Below, piece by piece: positions 7,564 to 15,522 of a stretch of 19,123 nt of DNA. Below the pieces are notes generated by a model. The model saw nothing but the letters and a program-made list of their open reading frames with translations. It was not told the origin of the DNA and ran no database searches. The translations under genes were made by a program, and so were the position numbers. Every line of letters begins with the position of its first letter. Position 1 is the stretch's first letter. The DNA comes from an uncultured Prevotellaceae bacterium. GTDB taxonomy: Bacteria > Bacteroidota > Bacteroidia > Bacteroidales > Bacteroidaceae. Where the stretch lies: positions 1 to 19,123 of the forward strand of contig CALEPV010000058.1 of NCBI GenBank assembly GCA_937910905.1, read 5' to 3'.

Positions 7564-8570
7564 AGAACCATGTCGTACTCCTTCGTCTGCCAAGCCACGG
7601 CCGAGGCGTACAGTATGCTGGCCTTGTCGCCATGCAGTGTGGATACATACACCTTAGTGGTCCAGCGCATCGGCATAAACATATTCTCATTCATGCCTTC
7701 CAGCACCGACGGCAGCATGTACTTGCCGCACAGGTTGCTCACAGTGCCTGTCATGACGAAAGCCTCCGGCGAGACGAGCGACGACCACGACGTCATGGCA
7801 TTGCCCAGTATACGGCCAGTCTTCTGCATAGCCTCCAGCGCTACCGAGTCGCCTGCCTCCGCAGCGTCAGCGATCACCTCTATTGTCAGCTCCTCCTTCT
7901 TCTTGCCTCGCAGCAGGCTCGAAGCGTGCGGCTTCTCCAGTAGTAGCTCCTGCACCGTCTGCGTGACACCGCGACGGGACACATAGCTCTCTATGCAACC
8001 CACCTTGCCGCATGTACACGGACGCCCATCCGGAACCAAGGTGATGTGGCCGACCTCACCTACACGGCCCTTGTTGCCCATGAAGATCAGCCCGTTGAGC
8101 ACCAGACCTGCGCCCATACCACCGTTGATTAGTATGCAGATGAAATCTTTCAAGCCACGCGCAGCACCATAGGTCATCTCGCCCATGGCAGCCGCAGTAC
8201 AATCGTTCACCAGTGCCACAGAGATACCCAGGCGTCCCTGGAACATCGATGCCAGCGACACATTGCCCTTCCAAGGCAGGTTGGCGGCGTTCTCAATGCG
8301 CATGGTGATATTGTTGCCAGATGCAGCACCTATGCCCATAGCCTTGATGTTCTCCCAGCCGCCCACCGACTCAACCATGGGCTGTAGGCGGTCGCTGACA
8401 TCGAATACAAAGGATGTCGGGTCTGCATAGTCACAGGTTCGCACCTTATCCTCGCACACTATGTTACCTAGGGCATCCACAATGCCGAACACTGTTGTTA
8501 GCTCTCTCACACTAAGTCCTATCACATAGGGCTTCAAGCTAGTTAGCTTTTGGAATTCGTATTCATCCAT
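7560..8570 (-). CDS. ROK-family sugar-kinase-like protein
   Basis: This 336-aa protein belongs to the ROK family (glucokinases, NagC-type repressors). It has GIGAASGNN (79-87), the catalytic-Asp motif VNDCTAAAMGE (121-131, D123), the second ATP loop LINGGMGAGLVLNG (147-160), GEVGH (171-175) and the ROK zinc site CTCGKVGC (185-192). There is no N-terminal helix-turn-helix, so it resembles kinases rather than DNA-binding members. However, the usual N-terminal DxGGT phosphate loop is replaced by GLSVRELT (18-25), which raises doubt about catalysis. It overlaps proB by an ATGA junction, unusual company for a sugar kinase, and has its own promoter with a palindrome. Substrate unknown; it could be a kinase of an amino sugar or a regulatory protein. 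Confidence 0.88.
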   Translation of the reverse strand: MDEYEFQKLTSLKPYVIGLSVRELTTVFGIVDALGNIVCEDKVRTCDYADPTSFVFDVSDRLQPMVESVGGWENIKAMGIGAASGNNITMRIENAANLPWKGNVSLASMFQGRLGISVALVNDCTAAAMGEMTYGAARGLKDFICILINGGMGAGLVLNGLIFMGNKGRVGEVGHITLVPDGRPCTCGKVGCIESYVSRRGVTQTVQELLLEKPHASSLLRGKKKEELTIEVIADAAEAGDSVALEAMQKTGRILGNAMTSWSSLVSPEAFVMTGTVSNLCGKYMLPSVLEGMNENMFMPMRWTTKVYVSTLHGDKASILYASAVAWQTKEYDMVL

Positions 8571-8595
8571 GATTCACAAGATTGCTTTTCAACCA

Positions 8596-8630
8596 CAAAA
8601 CTAACTCCTTTATCCATAAGTACTATCAAA
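8596..8630 (-). promoter_or_regulatory. Bacteroidetes-type promoter for ROK-proB-proA
   Basis: On the minus strand a perfect -7 box TAGTTTTG (8603-8596, matching TAnnTTTG) lies about 25 bp before the ROK start. A TTTG that could be the -33 box sits at 8630-8627, with a 23-bp spacer, slightly longer than the usual 19-21. The -33 box falls in the middle of a perfect inverted repeat. Confidence 0.6.
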
Positions 8631-8636
8631 TAGTAC
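8620..8636. promoter_or_regulatory. Candidate operator palindrome
   Basis: Perfect 17-bp inverted repeat: GTACTAT (8620-8626), spacer CAA, ATAGTAC (8630-8636). It covers the putative -33 element of the ROK-proB-proA promoter, a good place for a repressor. It could also be a weak hairpin at the 3' end of the argD-proC transcript, whose stop is at 8649, but the loop is only 3 nt and no U-run follows. Confidence 0.5.
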
Positions 8637-8648
8637 GTTAAAAAGTGT

Positions 8649-9434
8649 TTAATGGCTCACTGAGGCCAGTAATCCCTGCACCACAGCATTAGTAAATCCG
8701 CCCTCTTCCATGGCGTTCAGGCCGCGAATCGTGCGACCGCCAGGCGTGCACACACGGTCTATCTCTGCCTCCGCATGGGCACCGTCGGCCAGCAGCGCAG
8801 CCGCTCCACGTATCGTGCTGGCCACTATGCGCTGGGCATCGGCCGCACGGAAGCCCAGCTGTACGCCGCCCTCGGTGGCTGCACGCACATAGCGCAGGGC
8901 ATAGGCTATGCCGCAAGAGGCCAGCGCCATGCCTGCCTCCATCTGGCGCTCTTCCACCAGCATGGCATCGCCCATCGTGCCCAGCAGTTCCGTCAGCTGT
9001 GCATCCAGTTCAGCTGTACTGCCTTTCGATGCGATGAAGGTCATGCCCTCGCCGCAGGCTATAGCCGTGTTGGGTATCATCGTGTAGAGACCGCCGCAGG
9101 TGCCTCCCAGCCACTGCTCCAGCTGGCCCAGCGTGATGCCCGCTGCCAACGAAGCCACGGCTGCGCCACTGCCGACCAGCACCGGCAGCAGCTCCTTCAC
9201 CACTGCCTCGACCTTCCACGGCTTCACGGCCAGTATGACCATATCTGCACCACTGGCGCACTCCGTATTGTCTGTCGTGGTGCGCAGGCCTGCTACCGCG
9301 GTCTTCAGTGCATCCAGTTTGTCCGAATGGGGATTGCTCACGCAGATATCCTCAGCAGCCAGTTGCCCGCTCTGGGCCAGTCCCAGCGCCAATGCACCAC
9401 CCATATTGCCTGCACCTATGATTGCTATCTTCAT
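8649..9434 (-). CDS. proC: Pyrroline-5-carboxylate reductase
   Basis: This 261-aa cytosolic enzyme reduces 1-pyrroline-5-carboxylate to proline with NAD(P)H, the last step of proline synthesis. It opens with the Rossmann loop MKIAIIGAGNMGGALA. It then shows LAVKPWKVEAV, the MIPNTAIACGEGMT stretch, and the C-terminal helical-domain signature TPGGRTIRGLNAMEEGGF. Length is slightly under the usual 265-275. It begins 15 bp after the argD stop, so the two share a transcript. argD works in arginine synthesis, and glutamate semialdehyde/ornithine link the two pathways. Confidence 0.96.
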   Translation of the reverse strand: MKIAIIGAGNMGGALALGLAQSGQLAAEDICVSNPHSDKLDALKTAVAGLRTTTDNTECASGADMVILAVKPWKVEAVVKELLPVLVGSGAAVASLAAGITLGQLEQWLGGTCGGLYTMIPNTAIACGEGMTFIASKGSTAELDAQLTELLGTMGDAMLVEERQMEAGMALASCGIAYALRYVRAATEGGVQLGFRAADAQRIVASTIRGAAALLADGAHAEAEIDRVCTPGGRTIRGLNAMEEGGFTNAVVQGLLASVSH

Positions 9435-9449
9435 TGTATATTATACATT

Positions 9450-10610
9450 TTACATTGTCACTTTGGCTGCTGCATCAGCAGCTGCTACGCATTCTCCAAA
9501 TGCACCGATGAACTCGTCCGCCTCTGCCTTAGTCAGGCACAGCGGTGGCAGCAGGCGCAAAACATTAGTGCCGGCACAGCCGGTGAAGACATGATGCTTC
9601 AGCAGCAGGTCGTTGCGAATATCCTTGTACGGCACATCCAGCTCTATACCTATCATTAGGCCGCGTCCGCGAACCTCCACCACGTGCGGCAGGTTCAGCT
9701 TGCGCAGGCGTTCCATCAGATATGTGCCCACCGCAGCGGCATTCTCCACCAGGTGCTCGTTCTCCATCACGTCCAGCACTGCCAGCGCTGCGGCACAGCC
9801 CAGATGGTTGCCGCCAAACGTCGTGCCCAGCTGTCCGTACTTCGCCTCGAACATCGGGCTAATCAACACAGCACCCATCGGGTAGCCGTTGGCTATACCC
9901 TTCGCCACCGTGATGATGTCTGGGCATATGCCCAGGTGCTGATGGGCGAAGAACTTGCCCGAGCGCCCATAGCCGCACTGTATCTCGTCGCACACTAGCA
10001 CCGTGCCGTTCCGTCGGCACTCCTCGTGCAGCTGCTGCATAAACTCGGCGGTGGCCAGCTGAATGCCGCCCACGCCCTGAATGCACTCCACGATGCAGGC
10101 AGCGACGTCGCCGCGCTGCAGTTCCTTACGCCACGGCTCGATGTCGTTCAGCGGCAGAAACGTCACGTGCCCGTTGTCATTGACCGGAGCAATAATCTTG
10201 GGGTTGTTGGTGGCCTCGACAGCCAGCGATGTGCGTCCATGGAAAGCCTTGACTGCTGCGAGTATGCGCTTGCGCCCCGTGTGGAAGGATGCCAGCTTGA
10301 GTGCATTCTCATTGGCCTCCGCGCCGGAATTAATCAGGAACAGGCGGTAGTCGTCATAGCCGCTCTGCTGTCCCAGGCGCTCTGCTAGGCGCTGCTGCAG
10401 ACTGTTGATCACCGAATTGCTATAGAAGCAGAGCTTCTGCGACTGCGCGGCCAGCGCGGCCACATAATGCGGATGCGAATGTCCAATACTGATAACTGCG
10501 TGCCCTCCATACAGGTCCAGATACTCCTGACCCTGGGCATCCCACACTCTACAACCGCGTCCCTTAACAATCTCCACGGGCTGCAGAGGATATACGTCAA
10601 ACAATGTCAT
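9450..10610 (-). CDS. argD: N-acetyl/succinylornithine aminotransferase
   Basis: This 386-aa PLP-dependent class III aminotransferase converts the acylated glutamate semialdehyde to acylated ornithine. Since the neighbouring carbamoyltransferase is of the succinyl type, the substrate here is probably the N-succinyl derivative. Visible features: LDLYGGHAVISIGHSHP (31-47), the cofactor-binding NSGAEANENALKLA (94-107), FHGRTSLA (123-130), the Asp of LVCDEIQCGYGR (D208) and the Schiff-base lysine K237 in TVAKGIANGYPMG. Full length. It is the first gene of the minus-strand block and diverges from the SIR2-TIR operon across 190 bp. The start codon is the first ATG after a perfect -7 box. Confidence 0.95.
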   Translation of the reverse strand: MTLFDVYPLQPVEIVKGRGCRVWDAQGQEYLDLYGGHAVISIGHSHPHYVAALAAQSQKLCFYSNSVINSLQQRLAERLGQQSGYDDYRLFLINSGAEANENALKLASFHTGRKRILAAVKAFHGRTSLAVEATNNPKIIAPVNDNGHVTFLPLNDIEPWRKELQRGDVAACIVECIQGVGGIQLATAEFMQQLHEECRRNGTVLVCDEIQCGYGRSGKFFAHQHLGICPDIITVAKGIANGYPMGAVLISPMFEAKYGQLGTTFGGNHLGCAAALAVLDVMENEHLVENAAAVGTYLMERLRKLNLPHVVEVRGRGLMIGIELDVPYKDIRNDLLLKHHVFTGCAGTNVLRLLPPLCLTKAEADEFIGAFGECVAAADAAAKVTM

Positions 10611-10639
10611 CTATCTATCACAATTAATGAATTATGCCG

Positions 10640-10647
10640 CAAAAGTA
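10640..10647 (-). promoter_or_regulatory. -7 box of argD-proC promoter
   Basis: TACTTTTG on the minus strand (10647-10640) fits the Bacteroidetes TAnnTTTG consensus perfectly and would give a leader of about 25 nt before the argD ATG at 10610. The -33 element is weak: the best is ATTG at 10674-10671, with a 23-bp spacer. No ARG-box-like palindrome was recognised. Confidence 0.55.
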
Positions 10648-10744
10648 CACATTATCGCCCAACGTCATATCAATTTATGCACAATTCCGCACTTTTATTC
10701 ATGCAACAACGCGCATCTAAGTAAAATAAAAAATGCAAAAAGTG

Positions 10745-10775
10745 ATTGCAGTAACAAATAACATCGTTAACTTTG
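10745..10775 (+). promoter_or_regulatory. Promoter of the SIR2-TIR/STAND operon
   Basis: ATTG (10745-10748, one mismatch to the -33 TTTG), a 19-bp spacer, then TAACTTTG (10768-10775), a perfect TAnnTTTG -7 box. The transcript would begin near 10781, giving a leader of roughly 20 nt before the ATG at 10801. This supports the first ATG as the start. I see no clear operator or long leader structure. Confidence 0.65.
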
Positions 10776-10800
10776 CCGACAATATAAACCACATTGACAA

Positions 10801-12141
10801 ATGCAAGACACCAGCTCAGACATGATGGATATGATGTCCCTGAACTTCAACGACATCAACTTCGACACAGACAAGGATGAGCCCCTATGGGACAAACTGA
10901 TACAGGAAATCATCGATGGCAACGTCATACCCGTCATTGGAGCTGACATGCTGATAGACAACAATATCAATCCACACCAGCTGCTAGTGGAGGGCTTTGC
11001 CAATATGTTCCGCCTAAACTCGCACCCGCACAGCTTCTCCGAGCTGGTCTACGACCCCGACTACGCGAAGATGAACAAGAAGGAGCAGATATACTATCAG
11101 GTGAACAAGTTCTTTGCAGCCAAGCGCTTTCCACCGTCGCAGCGGCTGCAGCGCCTGCTGAACATACGCCAGTTCCCCTTTGTCATCACCACCAGCTTCA
11201 CGCCCATCGTGGAGCAGACCATGCAGGAAATATGGGGCGATGAGCTGCGCGTGCTACGCTTCAACAACAATCCGTCGGAGAACCACGACATCAAGAGCGG
11301 CGCCGACCTGCGCAAGCCTACAGTATATTATATGTTCGGCAAGGTAGGCGAAGGCGTGCAGAAGTATGTGCTGACAGATGTCGACATGTTGGACTTCTGC
11401 TCTTCCTGGCTGTCCAACGACAACCGTGCACGACCAAAGAACCTGTTCAGCGAGCTCCGAGACAAGTATCTGCTGATGCTTGGCAATAACTACAGCGACT
11501 GGCTGTTCCGCTTCATCTGGTATTCCATGCGCAAGTCCAACATGGGACAAGGCATGTTGGCCTACGACAATGTGGACGATTCACTGATCAACTTCCTGGA
11601 GCGCACAGAGACTTTCACCAAGCAAAACTCATCCGATGTGGTCGACCAGATTATCAGTCGACTGGAACGCAAGCTGGCCGAGAACGAGCAGGTGAAGTTC
11701 GACAAGCCCGAGGACAATATGGACGTGTTCATATCCTACTCACGCAGCGACAAGGACGTAGCCGAAGCTCTCTACGACGCCCTCACCGCACAGGGCAAGC
11801 GTGTGTGGTTTGACAAGCACAACCTCACCACGGGCGGCAACTTCATGGAAGAGATACGCAAGGCCATCCGAACAGCCAAGTACTTCGTGCCCATCATGTC
11901 GGACAATATATTAAAGGAAAAGGAGCAGTCCCACGTCTATCGCAACGAGTGGGACCTCGCCATAGAGGTAGCCATCAGCATGGGGCGCACATACATCATT
12001 CCGCTTGCACAAACAGGCTTTGACTTCTACCGCGCATCCATACCAGAGAAGATGCAGCACCACAATGCAATCTTCTACAGCTCAGCAGCAGACGTTGCCG
12101 AAGCCTCAGAGAGAATCATTCACACAATGAATCAAGACTAA
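10801..12141 (+). CDS. SIR2-like/TIR domain protein
   Basis: This 446-aa protein joins two NAD-related domains. Residues about 28-245 resemble the SIR2-like domains of bacterial conflict proteins: NVIPVIGADM (41-50) for the first nucleotide loop, FVITTSF (127-133) where active members have TTN, YYMFGKV (176-182) where they have a catalytic His-Gly, and LGNNYSDWLFRF (227-238) for the LGxSxxD region. The expected Asn and His are thus Ser132 and Phe179, so this domain may bind but not cleave NAD. Residues about 307-430 form a TIR domain: DVFISYSRSDKD (308-319), FDKHNLTTGGN (337-347), FVPIMSDN (362-369) and RNEW (381-384), whose Glu383 aligns with the catalytic Glu of TIR NADases. No signal peptide or membrane helix, so cytosolic. 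It is the first gene of a three-gene operon, 7 bp before the STAND gene. Likely the effector that degrades or converts NAD when triggered. Domain calls are confident for TIR, good for SIR2. Confidence 0.88.
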   Translation: MQDTSSDMMDMMSLNFNDINFDTDKDEPLWDKLIQEIIDGNVIPVIGADMLIDNNINPHQLLVEGFANMFRLNSHPHSFSELVYDPDYAKMNKKEQIYYQVNKFFAAKRFPPSQRLQRLLNIRQFPFVITTSFTPIVEQTMQEIWGDELRVLRFNNNPSENHDIKSGADLRKPTVYYMFGKVGEGVQKYVLTDVDMLDFCSSWLSNDNRARPKNLFSELRDKYLLMLGNNYSDWLFRFIWYSMRKSNMGQGMLAYDNVDDSLINFLERTETFTKQNSSDVVDQIISRLERKLAENEQVKFDKPEDNMDVFISYSRSDKDVAEALYDALTAQGKRVWFDKHNLTTGGNFMEEIRKAIRTAKYFVPIMSDNILKEKEQSHVYRNEWDLAIEVAISMGRTYIIPLAQTGFDFYRASIPEKMQHHNAIFYSSAADVAEASERIIHTMNQD

Positions 12142-12148
12142 CCCAACG

Positions 12149-15100
12149 ATGGAAGGCGTGAAGAGAAACAATCCCTGGCTAGGTCTGCAGTCCTACCAGG
12201 AAGGTGAAGTCCTATACGGACGCGACGACGATATCCGCGACCTCACACAATGCGTCATCAACGATACCGACACCCTGCTCTACGGCAAGAGCGGCATCGG
12301 CAAGTCCTCCATCCTCAATGCCGGCATACTGCCAGCTGCACGTCGGGTAGGCTATCACCCGTTCATAGTCCGGCTGGACCACAAAGAGCACGAGTCGTAT
12401 CTGTCGCAGATTAAGGCTACCATTGGAGCGGAGACCGTCCGTGAAGTGATACCCTGCAAGGACCCTGCCCACGAGTCGCTCTATGAGTACTTCCACCGTC
12501 ACACATTCCACGATGCCGATGGCCAGCGCATCAAGCTGCTCCTCATCTTCGACCAGTTCGAGGAGATATTCACCCTGCAGGCCGACACAGCACGTAAGAA
12601 GCAGTTCTTTGTGGAACTGGCCGACCAGCTGAACGACATCATACCGACCTACCTGCAGAACGAGGTGATACAGGCTTCTGCCAATGCCGACAGCATGAAG
12701 GTCGTAGATACCGGTGACTTCGACAGTATGTTCGACGCGCTCGACTTCACTAACGACAACGGCCTACCCGACTTCGTTCAGGACAACGACATACACTTCG
12801 TGTTCACCATACGCGAGGACTTCCTGTCTGAGTTTGAGTACTTCACCGCCGCCATCCCCTCTCTCAAGCAGAACCGCTACTGCCTGCGCCCAATCAACGA
12901 AGAGCAGGCTGCACAAATCATACTGCGCCCCGTACCAGGCCTCATCAGCAAGCCCGTGGCCAAGCTCATCCTCGAGAAGGTCACCGGACGCACGGACTTC
13001 GACCTCAACGACATACCCGAGATTGAAGTGGACAGTGCCGTGCTCTCCCTCTACCTTAACCGCCTGTACAATGCCAACAGCGATGCAGAGATTACCGCAG
13101 ACCTCGTGGAGCAGAAGGGTGGCGAGATTATCACCGACTTCTACAACGATGCCATATCAGAGCTGTCAAACGATGCCGTAGAGTATCTTGAGGACAAGTT
13201 GCTCAACGGGCAGGGCCGTCGCGAGAACCTGACCATCTACGACGCCATAGCCTCCCGCCACATAACGCAGCAGGACATAAGCCGTCTTTGCAATCAGAAG
13301 AAGATACTCCGCCAGTTCCTATATGCCGGAGAGCTGCGCATAGAGCTCGTGCACGACATTCTCTGCCCTGTAGTGAAGGCACACAGGGAGCTACGTGCGC
13401 TACTGAAAGAGCAGGAAGAGGAGCGCCAGCGAGAGCAGGCCGAGACGCAGCAGCGCCTCATACGCCTGCAGGAAGAGGCACGCATCATGCGTCGCCGCAA
13501 CCGCAAGCGCCTCACCGCCATTGCCGTAACCCTGTCGGCTATAGCCTTGGTGCTACTGCTCACATGGTACCTCGCTTACAGGCCGCACCACGAGTACTAT
13601 GCCAACATCTCCACGGCCACCGGCTGGCCCGAAGGCGTTGGCCGTCAGCTCAGTCGCAGCGAGCGGTCACAGTTCGTATACCACTACCGCCTCACCCGCC
13701 GCGGACGCCTGCCGTCAATGACCTTCCTCGGCATGAAGATACGCCATCCGTTCTATAAGGTAGAAGTGCTCAATGGCAAAGGCGAGCCCACCACCAACAA
13801 GATGATAGAGTCACCACTTGTGGCTTTGTCGGAGACGGAGAACGAGCTGGATCAGGCCTCGCAGAGCTTCGCATTGATGCAGCTGCGCACCTCAATGTGG
13901 CTCTTCGGTGCCGATGCCGACGGCGACATATCCCGCCAGACAGCCTACGACATCAACGGCAACGTGCTGTACTCCCTCCAATACTACCGCACAGGCAGTC
14001 CTGTGGCTGGCGGTTCGCCAGCCAGCACCCCTTCCGCCAGCACCACGCAGACGCTTTGGGCCAACTACGTCGATGCCGAGGGTAAGTCCCTGCGTGTCCG
14101 AGGCAACGGTGCCGACCGCATACGTATCACCCTGCGCGACAGCCGATTCGCACGTATGCAGTTTTTCAACGAAGCCGGCGCCCCGCAGCGCAACAGCCGC
14201 ATGGCCTACGGATACCTTTACGACTACGACGACACCGACAACAGCACCGTATCCTCCACGCCACTAGACGAGTACGGTGACAGCATCGCCGCATGGCGCT
14301 TGCAGTTCATAGCCTTTGACGAGTTTGGCCGCTGGACAGAAGCAAGCAATTCGCGAGCCGAGTACGGCCCCGACCACGTGATCTACACCATGCCCGACCG
14401 TACCGACACACTCCGCTTCGACGAGGACGGCAGGCAGATATACCGATCGGAGCTTCTGTATGGCAAGTCCTTCCGTACGTACCGCTACGACAGCTTTGGC
14501 AACATGACGAGCAACAGCATATACGATTGTCGCAATACCAAGTCCTTGCGTCTAGTAAGGCAAGTGCTATGCAAGTACTCTGACACCACGCATGAGCTGA
14601 CCGAGCGTACCGACTTCAACGTCCAGGACCGCCTGCGCTATCGCCGCGAGGTGCATGAAAGCAACGACACCACGAGCATCGTATCCTACTTCGGCGGCAG
14701 CAGCCTGACAGCCCTGAAGCCCATCAATAGCGACAGGTCCGACTACCATCAGCTCATCACCAAGGTGCGAAAGCAGGATGCCGGCACCGAGGTGCAGCGC
14801 ATTTACCGCGCCATCGACGAAGCCGACAGCCACGGCTATATCCTGCGGCAGATGAGCAGCTACTACAATGCCGACAGCATCCTGACACGTAGCATCATCA
14901 CCGACAGCTTAGGCAACCGACAGCTCTCGCTCGAATACGAGATTGAGAACGGCATCGTCGTGGGACAGCACGTGGTAGGTCTCACAGGCGAGCCCATACG
15001 CTGCCCGGCGTGGGACGACAACTCGCTGTGTTACTACCGCAAGAAGTTCGTGCGCAACTTCGCTGGCGAGATTGTTGCGGCAAAAGCTGTCAACGAGTTC

Positions 15101-15514
15101 GGTGAGGAGTCGCTCATCACCTACGGCACACGCGAGATACAGACATCCGTAGTGCCTGGCGACGAGATTCAAAAAGAGGGCCCATCCTACACCATCTTTG
15201 GCACAGGCTCGTACAAGTTATCCGCCGCTAGCGTCGATGCGAGCCGACAGGTGGACTACCTGCACATCACCGACACCCTCGGCACGTACTATCGCAGCGG
15301 ACTACGCGACGGCGACATCCTTCTGTCCAAGACTGCGACCGAAGTGAAGGTAGCGCGACCGTTCTATAAAGCACAGGGCGGCGGCCTCGCGCCTAAGCGC
15401 TTCCTGTGCCTCACATTCACGCCCGAGGAGGGAGAGGCTGGTGCCGAACACTATCCCGTGTACTACACAGAGGCCGAGATGCAACGCCTCAACAATTCCA
15501 TAGCTAAACAATAA
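12149..15514 (+). CDS. Transmembrane nSTAND1-type NTPase with YD-like repeats and PDZ-like domain
   Basis: This 1121-aa protein starts directly with the nSTAND1 signature NPWLGLQSYQEGEVLYGRD (8-26), then Walker A GKSGIGKSS (46-54), Walker B LLLIFDQFEEIFT (130-142, D135), and FTIREDFLSEF (219-229), the sensor segment of this family. A winged-helix-like end reads IELVHDILCPVV (398-409). Residues 411-453 are a charged, probably coiled-coil helix ending in basic RRRNRKR, followed by one membrane helix (about 454-475), so by the positive-inside rule the C-terminal 640 residues face the periplasm. That part carries YD-like repeats such as YDINGN, FDEFGRW and YDSFGNMTSNSIYD, a Ser/Pro/Ala-rich insert, and a PDZ-like unit around DTLGTYYRSGLRDGDILL (1042-1059). 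It is embedded between the SIR2-TIR gene and a secreted paralogue of its own outer region. I infer a signal-transducing switch controlling the TIR effector. The ligand is unknown. Confidence 0.85.
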   Translation: MEGVKRNNPWLGLQSYQEGEVLYGRDDDIRDLTQCVINDTDTLLYGKSGIGKSSILNAGILPAARRVGYHPFIVRLDHKEHESYLSQIKATIGAETVREVIPCKDPAHESLYEYFHRHTFHDADGQRIKLLLIFDQFEEIFTLQADTARKKQFFVELADQLNDIIPTYLQNEVIQASANADSMKVVDTGDFDSMFDALDFTNDNGLPDFVQDNDIHFVFTIREDFLSEFEYFTAAIPSLKQNRYCLRPINEEQAAQIILRPVPGLISKPVAKLILEKVTGRTDFDLNDIPEIEVDSAVLSLYLNRLYNANSDAEITADLVEQKGGEIITDFYNDAISELSNDAVEYLEDKLLNGQGRRENLTIYDAIASRHITQQDISRLCNQKKILRQFLYAGELRIELVHDILCPVVKAHRELRALLKEQEEERQREQAETQQRLIRLQEEARIMRRRNRKRLTAIAVTLSAIALVLLLTWYLAYRPHHEYYANISTATGWPEGVGRQLSRSERSQFVYHYRLTRRGRLPSMTFLGMKIRHPFYKVEVLNGKGEPTTNKMIESPLVALSETENELDQASQSFALMQLRTSMWLFGADADGDISRQTAYDINGNVLYSLQYYRTGSPVAGGSPASTPSASTTQTLWANYVDAEGKSLRVRGNGADRIRITLRDSRFARMQFFNEAGAPQRNSRMAYGYLYDYDDTDNSTVSSTPLDEYGDSIAAWRLQFIAFDEFGRWTEASNSRAEYGPDHVIYTMPDRTDTLRFDEDGRQIYRSELLYGKSFRTYRYDSFGNMTSNSIYDCRNTKSLRLVRQVLCKYSDTTHELTERTDFNVQDRLRYRREVHESNDTTSIVSYFGGSSLTALKPINSDRSDYHQLITKVRKQDAGTEVQRIYRAIDEADSHGYILRQMSSYYNADSILTRSIITDSLGNRQLSLEYEIENGIVVGQHVVGLTGEPIRCPAWDDNSLCYYRKKFVRNFAGEIVAAKAVNEFGEESLITYGTREIQTSVVPGDEIQKEGPSYTIFGTGSYKLSAASVDASRQVDYLHITDTLGTYYRSGLRDGDILLSKTATEVKVARPFYKAQGGGLAPKRFLCLTFTPEEGEAGAEHYPVYYTEAEMQRLNNSIAKQ
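14004..14024. repeat. Perfect hairpin inside the STAND coding region
   Basis: TGGCTGGCG (14004-14012), GTT, CGCCAGCCA (14016-14024): a perfect 9-bp inverted repeat with a 3-nt loop. It encodes part of the low-complexity insert GSPVAGGSPASTPSAS between two YD-like repeats, so it looks like a small palindromic insertion kept in frame, or simply a codon-level coincidence. Confidence 0.6.
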
Positions 15515-15522
15515 CCACCAAC

